From Marinobacter denitrificans (lineage in GTDB: Bacteria > Pseudomonadota > Gammaproteobacteria > Pseudomonadales > Oleiphilaceae), in contig NZ_VMHN01000014.1 in assembly GCF_008795955.1 (NCBI RefSeq), positions 1-46,631 of the forward strand: a DNA stretch of 46,631 bases, in the 5' to 3' direction. Positions 1 to 9,269 of this stretch are shown here, piece by piece. A program made the translations under genes and the position numbers. Position 1 is the stretch's first letter. Each line of letters begins with the position of its first letter. Below the pieces are notes generated by a model. The model did not search any database. It had not been told where the DNA came from and saw only the letters and a list, made by a program, of their open reading frames with translations.

Positions 1-932
1 AGGAAAGCCGGCATGGCTTCTACCGGCGTCAGACTGCCCGACAGGAACATCAGCGGGAAAAGTCCGAAAAAGGAGAGCAGCAACGCCTGCTGAAGGGTCC
101 GGCTGTAGGCGGCAATCAGTACGCCCAGCGCAATCGCACTGAGCAAAAAGATGGCGGTCAGCACCAGAAATAAAAGCAGACTGCCCTGAAGGGGCACATC
201 AAAGACTCTGACAATCACCAAACTCGGAAAGATGGACAGTACGCCCATGATCAGCGTGGGTGTGACCTTGGCCAGGAACAGTTCCAGGGTGGAAATGGGC
301 GTCACCAGCAGCTGCTCGATAGTGCCTCGCTCCTTTTCCCGGACAATAGAGGCGGCCGGGTGAATAACGCCCACCATCATGCCGGCCAGAGCAATCATCG
401 ATAACACGATAAAACCCGATGTTGTCAGATCGGGGTTATACCAGATACGGATGAGGGGTACCGCGCCCCCCTTCTTCCCGGCAGCAGGGAGCGCTTCGCG
501 CTCCTGGCGCTGGACGATCTGCAGAGCATCATTGACGGCATTGGCGGCAATGTTGGAATTGGTGCCGTCCTGGAGCAACTGGAGCTGAGCACTCTTGCCA
601 GCGAGAAGAGCACCTTCGAACCCGGCGGGAACGACCAACACCATGGTGGCATCGCCTTTCTCCAGGAGGTCAGTGGCGGTTGCCACACGGGTTTCCTGAA
701 ATTTCAGGTCGAAGGTTTCGCTCACCGCAAATTTCTGGATCAACGAGCGACTCAAGGCGCTGCGATCCTCGTCCACCACCGCCAGGGGCAGGTGGCTTAC
801 ATCAAAACTGAGCGCAACGGCACAAATGACGACTTCAATGGTGTAAAGCCAAAGTATCAGGGTCAGTATCAACCGGTCACGAAAGAACTGCACGAGCTCC
901 TTGCGCAACAAACCAAATAAGGCAATTCCCAT
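1..932 (-). CDS. ABC-2 type efflux permease, partial (YbhR/YhhJ-like)
   Basis: This is an inner-membrane permease of an ABC-2 exporter, and its C-terminus runs off the left edge of the window. The reading frame is open from an ATG at 932 to base 1 (about 310 residues). It shows an N-terminal cytoplasmic start (KELVQFFRDR), a first membrane segment near residues 24-42, a large periplasmic loop, and then several hydrophobic segments. The loop between residues about 195 and 225 holds the family motif EKERGTIEQLLVTPIS. The start codon overlaps the stop of the upstream permease (TGATG), so the two are translationally coupled. The two permeases are related in sequence and would form a heterodimer served by the fused ATPase upstream, as in the E. 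coli ybhGFSR set. The substrate is unknown; drugs or cations are known for the family. The assignment is firm and the substrate is not. Confidence 0.9.
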   Translation of the reverse strand, partial: MGIALFGLLRKELVQFFRDRLILTLILWLYTIEVVICAVALSFDVSHLPLAVVDEDRSALSRSLIQKFAVSETFDLKFQETRVATATDLLEKGDATMVLVVPAGFEGALLAGKSAQLQLLQDGTNSNIAANAVNDALQIVQRQEREALPAAGKKGGAVPLIRIWYNPDLTTSGFIVLSMIALAGMMVGVIHPAASIVREKERGTIEQLLVTPISTLELFLAKVTPTLIMGVLSIFPSLVIVRVFDVPLQGSLLLFLVLTAIFLLSAIALGVLIAAYSRTLQQALLLSFFGLFPLMFLSGSLTPVEAMPAF

Positions 933-2026
933 CAGGCCACCTTCTGCTTCATTCGCCAAGCCGCGAAGACAAATACCAGGACCGTATAGACGATCAACAT
1001 CATCAGATTCGGCAGAACGGCTTCAAGGCCGGCTGATTTCAACACGATGCCCCGGGAGATTTCCATAAAATAACCGGCAGGGAAAAGCCAGCTATACAGT
1101 TGCAGGGCAAGAGGCATGGTGAACAGGGGGAACAGAAAGCCGGAAAACAAAAACGACGGCATCAAGGTGACAATCAGCGTTATCAACATGGCCGCCAACT
1201 GGGTACGGACCAGCGATGAAACCAACAGGCCGATACCCACCGTGGTCAGCACATAAACGAAAGCTGACGTCAGCAGCAGTATGGGGCTGCCGGCAATGGG
1301 GACCTGAAACCAGGCAAACCCCACCACCATGACCATAAGAATCTCCAGGAAAGCCACCAGACCGTAGGGCACCAGCTTGCCGACAACAAACTCGGTTGAG
1401 GTGACCGGCGATGCATAGATCTGCTCGATCGTACCGGTCTCTTTCTCACGCACGATCGCCAGGGCGGTCAACAGGGGTGGGAACGCCATCAGGATCACGG
1501 CGAATAATCCGGGGATGACGAAATTGACGCTGCGCAGGGAGGGATTGAACCAGACCCTGGCCTGGACCCGGACGGCGCTCTGACGCGGGGCGGGGAAATT
1601 TGCGATTACCGCCTCGGCATAGGCCGATGCCAATCGACCCAGAACAGGATAGCCGCCGTCCACGATCACCTGGACAGGCGCCTCGTCGCCTCTGAGCAGT
1701 TGCCGGGCAAAGCCGGCTGGAATCACCACGCCCATGCTGATGGTCGAGCTTTGCAGTGCCGACTCCAGATCGCGGAGATCGGTCGTTTTCTGCTCTAATT
1801 GAAAATACCGCGAGCTGTCGAAACGGGCTGTCAGGTCGCGGCTTGCCGGCGTGTTGTCCAGATCGTAAATGCCCACGGCAACCTGTTCCACATCCAGATT
1901 GACCGCATAACCGAACAGAAAAAGCATGATCAGCGGCATGATCACGGCCAGCGCAACGGTAACCGGGTCGCGAATCAGCTCGCGACTTTCCTTGACGATG
2001 AGGGCTCCAAGCCGATGAGCCTTCAT
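932..2026 (-). CDS. ABC-2 type efflux permease (YbhS-like)
   Basis: This is the second ABC-2 permease of the exporter operon, 364 residues, a normal length for the family. It has an N-terminal membrane anchor after the KESRELIRDP stretch, a periplasmic domain of about 130 residues, and five hydrophobic segments in the C-terminal half. The motif EKETGTIEQIYASPV precedes the permease core and matches the EKERGTIEQL motif of its downstream partner. Its start overlaps the ATPase stop by four bases (ATGA) and its stop overlaps the next start, so the operon is tightly packed. It should act in the inner membrane with the periplasmic adaptor encoded at 3760-4722 and an outer-membrane channel encoded elsewhere. 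Confidence 0.92.
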   Translation of the reverse strand: MKAHRLGALIVKESRELIRDPVTVALAVIMPLIMLFLFGYAVNLDVEQVAVGIYDLDNTPASRDLTARFDSSRYFQLEQKTTDLRDLESALQSSTISMGVVIPAGFARQLLRGDEAPVQVIVDGGYPVLGRLASAYAEAVIANFPAPRQSAVRVQARVWFNPSLRSVNFVIPGLFAVILMAFPPLLTALAIVREKETGTIEQIYASPVTSTEFVVGKLVPYGLVAFLEILMVMVVGFAWFQVPIAGSPILLLTSAFVYVLTTVGIGLLVSSLVRTQLAAMLITLIVTLMPSFLFSGFLFPLFTMPLALQLYSWLFPAGYFMEISRGIVLKSAGLEAVLPNLMMLIVYTVLVFVFAAWRMKQKVA

Positions 2027-3753
2027 GGTCCCAGCGCCCGGGAATTGGCCGTTCCCGCCTGTTCTATGGCCGCCGTGAAGAGCGTCTCCACCGTGGCGTC
2101 GGCTTCGAGGCCGAGCGAATGATTCAGCGATGATCTGCTACCGTGTGCGAGCAGCCGCCCGTCCAGCATTAACGCGAGACGATCACAGTAGGCCGCTTCC
2201 TCCAGGTAATGGGTAGTGACCAGCACGGTCATACCGCTGGCGGCCAGCTCACGGATAACCCGCCAGAAACGGTACCGGGCGACGGGATCGACACCCGAGG
2301 TGGGCTCATCAAGGAACAGCACCCGGGGCCGGTGAAGCAGGCTGCAGGCCAGCGCCAGACGCTGGCGCAAGGCACTTGAAAGATCACCGGTGAGCTTGTC
2401 GGGAATGTCTGTCAGCCCCGTTACTTCCCTGGCCCAGTCGATCGCAGCCCGCGCCGCGCCTCCGGCAAGGCCGTAGGCATTGGCAAAGAAGCGGAGATTT
2501 TCCCAGGGGGTCAATTCCAGATAGAGTGAAAACCGTTGGGACATATAACCAATTTGCCGGCGCAATGCGGTGCTACCCCCACCGGAGCTCACCCCGGCTA
2601 CCCGGGCGCTGCCCTCATCGATGGCCACCAGCCCGCACAAGGCCCTGATCAGAGTCGTCTTGCCCGCCCCGTTGGGCCCCAGCAAGGCAAGCAGTTCGCC
2701 AGATGGCGCCTCGAAACTCACCCGGTCAACGGCCTTGAAATGGCCGAAGCGGACGCTCAGACCGGTGGCCACCAGCCCTTCCTCTTTTCCCCTGTCTTGC
2801 CGGGCCAATTCCGGAAACTGCTGCTCGCCGGTCCTCTTCTCCGTCCGCAGCACAAACAGGTCCTCGAGCCGGGGCTCGGCCGCCGCCAGGTGGGTTCCCG
2901 CGGGCAATAACTCGGCGAGCTGGTTTTCAGCGATGTCCGCGTTCATCACCAGTCGCAGGTGATCCGGCAACCACTGCACTGAATGGACGCTTTCAATGTG
3001 AGCCAGGATGCCGGACAACTCCCGCAAGCCTCGTCCGGTATTTCCAGCATTTACAGTGAACACCCTTCCGGCGGCGGGCCTCAGCAACTCTTCCAGCGAC
3101 CCATCCGCGAGAACGCGGCCTTGTTCGAGCAGCAGTATTCTGTCACAGAGTTCCGCCTCGTCCATGTAGGAGGTGGCCACAACCATGGTAAGGCCCTGCG
3201 CCCGGAAACGGTCGAGCATGGCCCAGAGGTGCCGCCGGGACAGGGGGTCGACGCCGAGCCCCGGTTCGTCAAGGATCAGCAGCTCCGGTTCATGGACCAG
3301 ATTGGTACATAGCGACAACTTTTTCCGCATGCCACCGGACAGCTTGGCTGCGGGCCTGTCTGTAAAGCGGCCCAGCCCCGACATGGTTAGCAACCTCTCT
3401 GAACGCTCCCGATAGAGTTCGTCGGGCACATCCCGGATGCGAGCGGCAAATCTCAGGTTTTCCTTGACGCTGAGTCGATCGTAAAGCGTAAACCCCTGGG
3501 ACATATAGCCAATCCGGGCAGCAATCTGCTTGGCCCCGCGGCGGGTATCGAAGCCCAGCACCCGGCATTCCCCCTCGGTGGGGTCGAGGATGCCGGCCAA
3601 CATCTGTAACAGCGTCGTCTTGCCAGCGCCATCAGCACCGACAATGCCCACTCGTTGGCCGCGATCAACCGAAACATCCAGTGGCTCGATGACAACATTG
3701 TCTGCGAATTGGCGGCCAAGGCCCTTGGCGACGATGGGTTCCGGGGAAGACAT
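2023..3753 (-). CDS. ABC exporter ATPase with two fused nucleotide-binding domains (YbhF-like)
   Basis: This cytoplasmic ATPase of 576 residues contains two complete ABC cassettes in one chain. Cassette 1 has Walker A GADGAGKTT at residues 39-47, an LSGGM signature and a LLILDEP Walker B. Cassette 2 has GPNGAGKTT, Walker B LFLDEPTSGVDP and a late His in the H-loop. Its signature reads LSSAL instead of LSGGQ, so the second composite ATP site may be weakened, as in other asymmetric exporters. The fused layout is typical of YbhF/RbbA-like pumps. The gene lies six bases after the adaptor gene and overlaps the first permease. It would power the two ABC-2 permeases encoded downstream. Confidence 0.93.
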   Translation of the reverse strand: MSSPEPIVAKGLGRQFADNVVIEPLDVSVDRGQRVGIVGADGAGKTTLLQMLAGILDPTEGECRVLGFDTRRGAKQIAARIGYMSQGFTLYDRLSVKENLRFAARIRDVPDELYRERSERLLTMSGLGRFTDRPAAKLSGGMRKKLSLCTNLVHEPELLILDEPGLGVDPLSRRHLWAMLDRFRAQGLTMVVATSYMDEAELCDRILLLEQGRVLADGSLEELLRPAAGRVFTVNAGNTGRGLRELSGILAHIESVHSVQWLPDHLRLVMNADIAENQLAELLPAGTHLAAAEPRLEDLFVLRTEKRTGEQQFPELARQDRGKEEGLVATGLSVRFGHFKAVDRVSFEAPSGELLALLGPNGAGKTTLIRALCGLVAIDEGSARVAGVSSGGGSTALRRQIGYMSQRFSLYLELTPWENLRFFANAYGLAGGAARAAIDWAREVTGLTDIPDKLTGDLSSALRQRLALACSLLHRPRVLFLDEPTSGVDPVARYRFWRVIRELAASGMTVLVTTHYLEEAAYCDRLALMLDGRLLAHGSRSSLNHSLGLEADATVETLFTAAIEQAGTANSRALGP

Positions 3754-3759
3754 GACGGC

Positions 3760-4722
3760 TCAGCGTGCCGGAACCGAGAGGGTCGCTGGCCACTCGGCGT
3801 CCGGGTCCCAGCGAATCCAGGCATCCGCCGGCATACCGGGTTTCAGAGCATCGGCCGGGTTATCCAGCACCAGGGTAACGCCATAGACCATCCGAACTCT
3901 CTCGTCGGGCATGTGGACATCGCGGGGGGTGAACTGGGCGAAATCATCGATTCGGCCGACTTCGGCGGAAAAGTCCCTGGGCAAACCGTCCACGCGGATT
4001 CTGGCGGGATCCCCGAGACTGATCCGGGTGACGACATCGCCGGGGACATAGACCTTGAGTTCGAGCTGCTGCAGGTTCACCATTGTGGCCAGCGGCTGGC
4101 CGGCATCGACAACCTCTCCCGTCTCCACCGCCCGGATCAGTATGGTTCCGGATAGGGGCGCGGCAACCTCCGCTTTGTCCAGTTGCGATTCAGCCAGCGC
4201 CACCTGCGCCGCCCTTGCAGCCACCTGTTCTTCGGCGGCATCCTTCTGCCGCTGGAGAGACTGGAGCCGGCCCCGGGCCTCACTGACGGCATTTTCCGCC
4301 TGATCCAGGTCACTCGAGCTGGCCAGATTGCGGGACCGCAAGTCCCGGATCCGCTGCCGTTGTTTCTCAGCATTCTTGAGATGATGACGCCAGGTGGTGA
4401 TTTGGCTGTCGAAGCCGTCACGGACTTCCCGCGCGGCGGCCAGCTCGGCCTGTGCCGAGCGCAGGCGGTCTCTGGCATCGGCGGGGTCGATCACGGCGAC
4501 CCTGTCGCCAGCCGAAACCTTGCTGCCTTCCACGAGATGGTGCTCGATGACCCGACCGGCCACTTCGGCCGCGATCCGCACTTCCCGCCCCTCGATATGG
4601 CCATTGCCATAGACGATTCCCTGAGGTAAGGGCTCTTCCCCGAACAGAACAAAAACCCCATAAGAACCGCCGGCGAGCACCAACACCGCTATCAGAGACC
4701 AGAGCCAGGATTGGGATTTCAC
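3760..4722 (-). CDS. HlyD-family periplasmic adaptor (membrane fusion protein, YbhG-like)
   Basis: This adaptor of about 320 residues links the inner-membrane ABC pump to an outer-membrane channel. It has an N-terminal membrane anchor (residues about 6-27), a lipoyl/barrel-sandwich half (VEGSKVSAGDRVAVID), a long heptad-rich coiled-coil hairpin (about residues 80-180), the second lipoyl half (APLSGTILIRAVETGEVVDAG) and a beta-barrel. There is no ATG at the N-terminus. A GTG at 4722 lies six bases after AAGGAG and is preferred over the TTG at 4725. It is the first gene of the exporter operon, 175 bp after the nuclease gene, so it may have its own promoter or be read through from upstream. Confidence 0.92.
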   Translation of the reverse strand: MKSQSWLWSLIAVLVLAGGSYGVFVLFGEEPLPQGIVYGNGHIEGREVRIAAEVAGRVIEHHLVEGSKVSAGDRVAVIDPADARDRLRSAQAELAAAREVRDGFDSQITTWRHHLKNAEKQRQRIRDLRSRNLASSSDLDQAENAVSEARGRLQSLQRQKDAAEEQVAARAAQVALAESQLDKAEVAAPLSGTILIRAVETGEVVDAGQPLATMVNLQQLELKVYVPGDVVTRISLGDPARIRVDGLPRDFSAEVGRIDDFAQFTPRDVHMPDERVRMVYGVTLVLDNPADALKPGMPADAWIRWDPDAEWPATLSVPAR

Positions 4723-4897
4723 CAAACACTCCTTATGACATTATTGTTCAGGTTGGAGCCGGGACCAGGGCCACTGCCTCTCACTCCAGCCAATGAGTTC
4801 ACCCACTCTAGCACTTGGCAGCCGCCGCGACCAAGGTCGTTGCCGGATTTCAAGCGGCTCATTCAGGTCGCCCTCGAAGATGGCCGCCAGGGCATCG

Positions 4898-6253
4898 TCA
4901 AAGACGCAAAATGGATTGGTAGCCAGCCACATCCACCTCAAACCGGGTGTTCTGACGCAGGTGATCCCTCATCGCCTCCAGCGCCTCCGGATCACCGTGG
5001 ATCAGATTAATCGGCATTTCGGGGTCCAGAGCACTCTGGGCAAGCCACTGTTCAATCTCTGCGGAATCCCCGTGTCCGGAAAGCCCACTCAACACCTCCA
5101 GCCGAGCCTTGACGGGGAACCAGTCACCGTGGATCTTCACCCTCTCCGCTCCACCAACCATCTTGGCCCCTCGTGTTCCCCCGGCCTGATAGCCGGCAAA
5201 AATAACGGTTGTGCGGTGGTCGCCAAGAAGACGTTTGAAGTGATGAAGTATGCGTCCGCCTGTTGCCATGCCACTGCCGGCAATAATTACGTGGGGGTAT
5301 GCCTGGTCAGCCAGCGCCTTGGAGTCCTGAACACTACGACTGTAATGAACGGTGTCGCACATGTCCTGACACTCTGAAAGGCTCAGCCGGTGCTGATCTT
5401 CATAGCGGCAGTAAACCCCGGAGACTTCGATAGCCATGGGGCTATCCAGGTATACTGGCAACTTTGGAATCCGCCCCGACCGCATCAGGGTCGTTAACAT
5501 GTGCTGCAACACCTGCGCCCTGCCCACGGCAAAGGCCGGAATCAATACATTGCCCCCCTTGTCGACGGTTTCATTAACGATGTCTGCCAACTGCGAAAAC
5601 GGGTCCGCGCTGTCATGGCGGCGATTGCCATACGTTGACTCCAGCATCAGCATGTCCAGAGCTGGCAAAGGAGCCGGCGCCTTCATGAAAATATCATTGA
5701 GCCGCCCAACATCGCCGGAAAACCCGATCCGTTTACCTTCGGCCTCAATAATGATGCAGGCGGCCCCGAGAATATGCCCTACCGGCTGCAGGTGGAAGCG
5801 TATATCACCAAGCTGGATCTCCTCGTAAAAGTCTACCGGCTGAAACAGTTCCATACAGGCTTCGGCATCGTTCTGATCATACAGTGGCTCCGGAACCTCA
5901 TGTTTACTCAGTCCATGGCGGCCGAGGTAATGCGCCTCCTCTTCCTGAAGGTGGCCGCTATCGGCCAGCAGGATCTCACTCAGATCACGGGTTGCGTGGT
6001 GGGTATAAACCGCCCCGCGAAAACCCTGCTTGTACAACACCGGGATATAGCCTGAGTGATCCAGGTGGGCGTGGGTCAGAAGCACCGCGTCCAGTGACTG
6101 TATATCCAGCGGCAGTGGCTGCCGGTTGCGTTTTCTCAGCCACTTGTAACCCTGGAACAGGCCGCAATCAACCAGAACCCGTGTCTCACCCGCTTCAACC
6201 AGGAACTTGGATCCGGTAACCGTCTCAGCGCCCCCCAGAAACGTAATATTCAT
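4898..6253 (-). CDS. Beta-CASP metallo-beta-lactamase fold RNase (YSH1/CPSF-like)
   Basis: This metal-dependent nuclease of the beta-CASP group has 451 residues, the normal length for bacterial CPSF-like proteins. Motif 2 is HAHLDHSG at residues 61-68; motif 1 is the early VDCGLFQG segment. A later His is in QPVGHILGAA, an Asp/Glu in LMLESTYGN, and the C-terminal beta-CASP signature in GSGMATGGRILHHF and LSGHGDS. Known relatives cut RNA by endo- or exonuclease action, so a cytoplasmic RNase is the natural reading. Its start abuts the stop of the PRPP synthetase gene (shared base 6253), so it belongs to the phosphoketolase operon. In this context it might supply 5'-nucleotides to the AMP phosphorylase, but this is inference. 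Confidence 0.9.
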   Translation of the reverse strand: MNITFLGGAETVTGSKFLVEAGETRVLVDCGLFQGYKWLRKRNRQPLPLDIQSLDAVLLTHAHLDHSGYIPVLYKQGFRGAVYTHHATRDLSEILLADSGHLQEEEAHYLGRHGLSKHEVPEPLYDQNDAEACMELFQPVDFYEEIQLGDIRFHLQPVGHILGAACIIIEAEGKRIGFSGDVGRLNDIFMKAPAPLPALDMLMLESTYGNRRHDSADPFSQLADIVNETVDKGGNVLIPAFAVGRAQVLQHMLTTLMRSGRIPKLPVYLDSPMAIEVSGVYCRYEDQHRLSLSECQDMCDTVHYSRSVQDSKALADQAYPHVIIAGSGMATGGRILHHFKRLLGDHRTTVIFAGYQAGGTRGAKMVGGAERVKIHGDWFPVKARLEVLSGLSGHGDSAEIEQWLAQSALDPEMPINLIHGDPEALEAMRDHLRQNTRFEVDVAGYQSILRL

Positions 6254-7167
6254 CAGTTCTTACTCCTGTCTTGATTGAGAAAATGCCTGATCGGTGGCGC
6301 AAGCAACTCACTGATATCAATCTCGTTGGTACTGTGTGGAATGGTGTTGGTGGTGACCAGAGACTGTAAACCCGCACCCAAAAGATACTGATCCGAAGCC
6401 TCGGCAAAGATGCCGTGCACCGCAGCACAGAGAATAGCCTCCATACCCTGTGACCTTAGCGCTTTGACGCATTCGCCAACCGTGCGGCCACTGGAGATGA
6501 CGTCATCTATGATGATGGCTGTGCGGCCCTGGTACCGAGATATATCCGGCAGTGCGACTTCGACACGCCGGTCGCCCAGGCGCTGCTTGGCACCGATGAC
6601 ATAAGGGTGACTGCTGGCCTCTGCAATACTGGCAACCCATTGCTCGCTCTCGGCATCCGGGCCCACCAGCAGAAGATCGTTCTGCCCCCTGAGCCACCCC
6701 GCCAGTGCAGGCGCCCCCTGAACAACCTGGGTGGGTACGCTATAAATTTCACCAAGGGAGTGATATCGATGCAAATGCGGGTCAACCGTAATCAGCCAGT
6801 CGATATGGCGCGACAAGGATCGCGCAAACACACCGGAGGTGACCGCCTCCCCGTCCCGGAAACGACGGTCCTGGCGCATGTAGCACAGATAGGGGGCGAC
6901 CAGCCCCACCGAGCGTGCACCGAGCTCCCGAAGGGTCTCGAAAAGGAACAGGTGGGCAAGGTACCTGGCGTCCGGATTGGACAAGTCGGCCAACACGATA
7001 CACCGGGCACCACTGACCGGAGTATCAACGCGCAGGTAGGTCTCACCATCGGGAAACCTGCGAAACTCCAGACGACCCTGCTCCAAGCCAAGCTGATCAC
7101 ACAGCTTTTCCCGTAAGGGATGGCTTTCCAGGCAAAACAGAACCACTCGCCCGCTACTACTGCCCAT
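6253..7167 (-). CDS. Ribose-phosphate pyrophosphokinase (PRPP synthetase) homologue
   Basis: This protein of about 304 residues matches PRPP synthetases (ribose 5-phosphate + ATP to PRPP + AMP). It keeps the RRFPDGETYLRV motif near residue 40, the RQDRRFRDGEAVTS segment, TVDPHLHRY, a short flexible loop AKQRLGDRRVEV, and the PRPP loop IIDDVISSGRTVG. The loop and overall length look more like archaeal or class III enzymes than the roughly 315-residue housekeeping Prs of gammaproteobacteria. This is probably a dedicated paralogue. ATG 7167, preceded by AGAGG at five bases, is chosen over GTG 7173. It follows the phosphorylase stop by two bases. Running near equilibrium or in reverse, it could convert PRPP to ribose 5-phosphate, which is an idea from context only. 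Confidence 0.88.
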   Translation of the reverse strand: MGSSSGRVVLFCLESHPLREKLCDQLGLEQGRLEFRRFPDGETYLRVDTPVSGARCIVLADLSNPDARYLAHLFLFETLRELGARSVGLVAPYLCYMRQDRRFRDGEAVTSGVFARSLSRHIDWLITVDPHLHRYHSLGEIYSVPTQVVQGAPALAGWLRGQNDLLLVGPDAESEQWVASIAEASSHPYVIGAKQRLGDRRVEVALPDISRYQGRTAIIIDDVISSGRTVGECVKALRSQGMEAILCAAVHGIFAEASDQYLLGAGLQSLVTTNTIPHSTNEIDISELLAPPIRHFLNQDRSKN

Positions 7168-7169
7168 AA

Positions 7170-8681
7170 TCACCTCTCCGTCCGAAGAGAAAAAATTGGC
7201 ACCTCACCCGCTACATAGGCCAGGGCGTAATCCCGTTCGCCGATGCTTTCACTCAGCAACTCGTAGAGCGGGTCCCCCACCGCTACGGTATCGCCCACGT
7301 TGGCAAACAGCCGCAACCCGGCCGCAGGGCTCTCCGGTGCACCGGCGAGCTTGGCCAGCCGCGCTAGCCGGCGATTATCAACAGACTGAATGGTCCCCGG
7401 TTCGGTGGCTAATACCCGGTGCCGGAACCTGGCATTCCCCAATTGTTTCAGTCCGCCCTGCTCCTGAGCAATACGCCGGAACTGTTCCCAGGCCCGGCCA
7501 CTTTCAAGGATGTCCCGGGCCTTCTGCTGGCCGGCCTCCAGCCCGCAGTTATCCGCCATATCGAACACATGGGCCGCCAGGAGCAAGCCACGCTCTCTGA
7601 GGTCATCCGGGGCTTCCGGCCCTCCCTGAAGCACCGCCAACACATCCCGCGCCTCCTCCACGGGCCCTATGCCGGCGCCGACCGGGCGGCTGCCATCCGT
7701 CAGAACGCAGCGGACAGCCAACCCGCAGGCTGCACCCACTTCCGAAAACAGGAAGGACAGCCGGTCAGCCTCCTTACGGCTTCGGACTTTTGCCGTCGAG
7801 CCCACCGGAATGTCAATAACCACATGGGTTGAGCCGGCAGCGATCTTCTTCGATAGAACCGAGGCCACGAGCTGCCCTTCACCGTCCAGATCCAGCGCCC
7901 GCTCGATACGGATCAGAAGGTCATCCGCCGGGCTGAGGTTGATGGCACCGCCCCAGGCCAGGCAGGCACCGGTGTTCCTGACGATACGCTGGATTTCGAC
8001 CAGCTTCAGATTGACGGTCGTCAGGGCTTCCATCGTATCCGCCGTGCCGGCAGGCGAGGTAATGGCCCGGGAAGACGTCTTGGGCATGACCAGCCCTGCC
8101 GCACTGACGATGGACACCACAAGCGGTGTGGTCCTGTTGCCGGGGAGACCGCCCACGCAGTGCTTATCGAACACCCGGGTGGCACCCTCCCACGTCAGGT
8201 GTTCTCCGCAGTCCACCATGGCCTGGGTCAGCCCGGTAATTTCATTCAAAGCCAGCCGGCCACCGGCGCAAGCGCTTAAAAAACAGGCAATTTCAAGATC
8301 ACTGTATCTATACTCGGAAATGTCGGCGACGATTCTGGTCAATTCATCCTGGCTCAGCGCGTGGCCGAACACTTTCTTTCGCATCAGGCTCAGCGATTGG
8401 GTAACCGGCGCATGATGGACTGATATCAGCTCCTCAGCCGATACGCCGAGACGCTCCATAGCAATGTTGGAAAGCCCCGCATAGCCTTCCGGAACCGTCC
8501 CGCCGTAGACCACATTGAGGGTCGCGATAACAGATTTGTTCTTTGCCGTAACGCCCACCCTGGTGCGTGCGGCCAGCCCCTCGGATCGGCACACCTCACA
8601 ATCATCCCGCATGAAGATAACGGGCTCCTGATGCGTATCAATGCCGATCAGAAAGGCTTTTAACTGGTTGGCTGAGCCCAT
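7170..8681 (-). CDS. AMP phosphorylase / thymidine phosphorylase family (AMPase type)
   Basis: This nucleoside-phosphorylase fold enzyme has 503 residues, close to archaeal AMP phosphorylases and longer than thymidine phosphorylase (about 440). It has the extra N-terminal domain (residues 1-85), then KHCVGGLPGNRTT at 173-185 and SSRAITSPAGTADTMEAL at 203-220, which is the AMPase form of the family signature. The C-terminus carries the barrel-sandwich piece (RLFANVGDTVAVGDPLYEL). In archaea this type converts nucleoside 5'-monophosphates plus phosphate to base plus ribose 1,5-bisphosphate. The gene lies in the middle of the operon with phosphoketolase upstream and a PRPP synthetase homologue downstream. 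No ribose-1,5-bisphosphate isomerase or RuBisCO is present in the window, so the fate of the product is open. Confidence 0.9.
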   Translation of the reverse strand: MGSANQLKAFLIGIDTHQEPVIFMRDDCEVCRSEGLAARTRVGVTAKNKSVIATLNVVYGGTVPEGYAGLSNIAMERLGVSAEELISVHHAPVTQSLSLMRKKVFGHALSQDELTRIVADISEYRYSDLEIACFLSACAGGRLALNEITGLTQAMVDCGEHLTWEGATRVFDKHCVGGLPGNRTTPLVVSIVSAAGLVMPKTSSRAITSPAGTADTMEALTTVNLKLVEIQRIVRNTGACLAWGGAINLSPADDLLIRIERALDLDGEGQLVASVLSKKIAAGSTHVVIDIPVGSTAKVRSRKEADRLSFLFSEVGAACGLAVRCVLTDGSRPVGAGIGPVEEARDVLAVLQGGPEAPDDLRERGLLLAAHVFDMADNCGLEAGQQKARDILESGRAWEQFRRIAQEQGGLKQLGNARFRHRVLATEPGTIQSVDNRRLARLAKLAGAPESPAAGLRLFANVGDTVAVGDPLYELLSESIGERDYALAYVAGEVPIFSLRTER

Positions 8682-8729
8682 AATCCCTCACTGCGCAAAA
8701 CTGACAACTGTTTGCCGGATCAACAACTC

Positions 8730-9188
8730 TCAGAGATCGTCCATGCGGCCAATCTGACGGGCCAGGCGCATGGATTCATTTTCTTCCATGGTCAGGAGCG
8801 ACTCGAGCAGTTCCCGTGCTTCAGGAATCTCGGCTTTTCCGGCCATGGTTTTATAGAGATCAATGATCTGGTCATGGAAATCGAAGACCTCTCGGCAGAT
8901 GCCCGCAAAATCAAGCTTCGCGTATGGCTCGTCGCAGGTTCGGTGGGTTTTGATCGGGTTATGGGACAGATAATCGTAGACCCGGGTTTCCAGGGCCTTG
9001 GCATCCCCCTGCCGTTCAAACTCATTCACAATGCGCTCCATTTCGGACTCATGGGTTGCCAGGTAGTCCAACAGCGCCCTTGCCCTTTCCTCTTCATTCT
9101 TTGTCGCGCAATGGGACATGCAACGTGCCAGATTGGCATGCAGATCCCGCGTCCAGTCAATCAGCTCTCGAAACGTTCTGATATCCAT
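8730..9188 (-). CDS. Small helical protein, probable four-helix bundle, unknown function
   Basis: The protein has 152 residues and is predicted to be almost entirely alpha-helical, with no signal peptide or membrane segment. It is rich in charged residues and has scattered His, Cys and Glu (HANLARCMSHC near residues 17-27, ATHESEMERI, DFHDQIIDLY, LTMEENESMRL). The spacing of Glu/His pairs in separate helices resembles ferritin-like or hemerythrin-like bundles, but I cannot assign metal ligands with confidence. It sits 81 bases after the phosphoketolase gene and 48 bases before the AMP phosphorylase on the same strand, so it is a member of the same operon. A regulatory or redox/metal-sensing role under low oxygen is a guess. 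Confidence 0.75.
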   Translation of the reverse strand: MDIRTFRELIDWTRDLHANLARCMSHCATKNEEERARALLDYLATHESEMERIVNEFERQGDAKALETRVYDYLSHNPIKTHRTCDEPYAKLDFAGICREVFDFHDQIIDLYKTMAGKAEIPEARELLESLLTMEENESMRLARQIGRMDDL

Positions 9189-9269
9189 TCCCTGTTACCT
9201 CTTACACATGGTTAACGATAAAAGGGCTAACACTCCTCGCAGTCCTGCCCTCGTTACAAGAAGACTTCC

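Noticed and set aside
4741..4941. 66-codon minus-strand frame after the RNase gene (FDDALAAIFEGDLNEPLEI...)
   Set aside because: The text is mildly protein-like, but it overlaps the end of the RNase gene, has no good start and matches no family I know. I could not decide whether it is a remnant.
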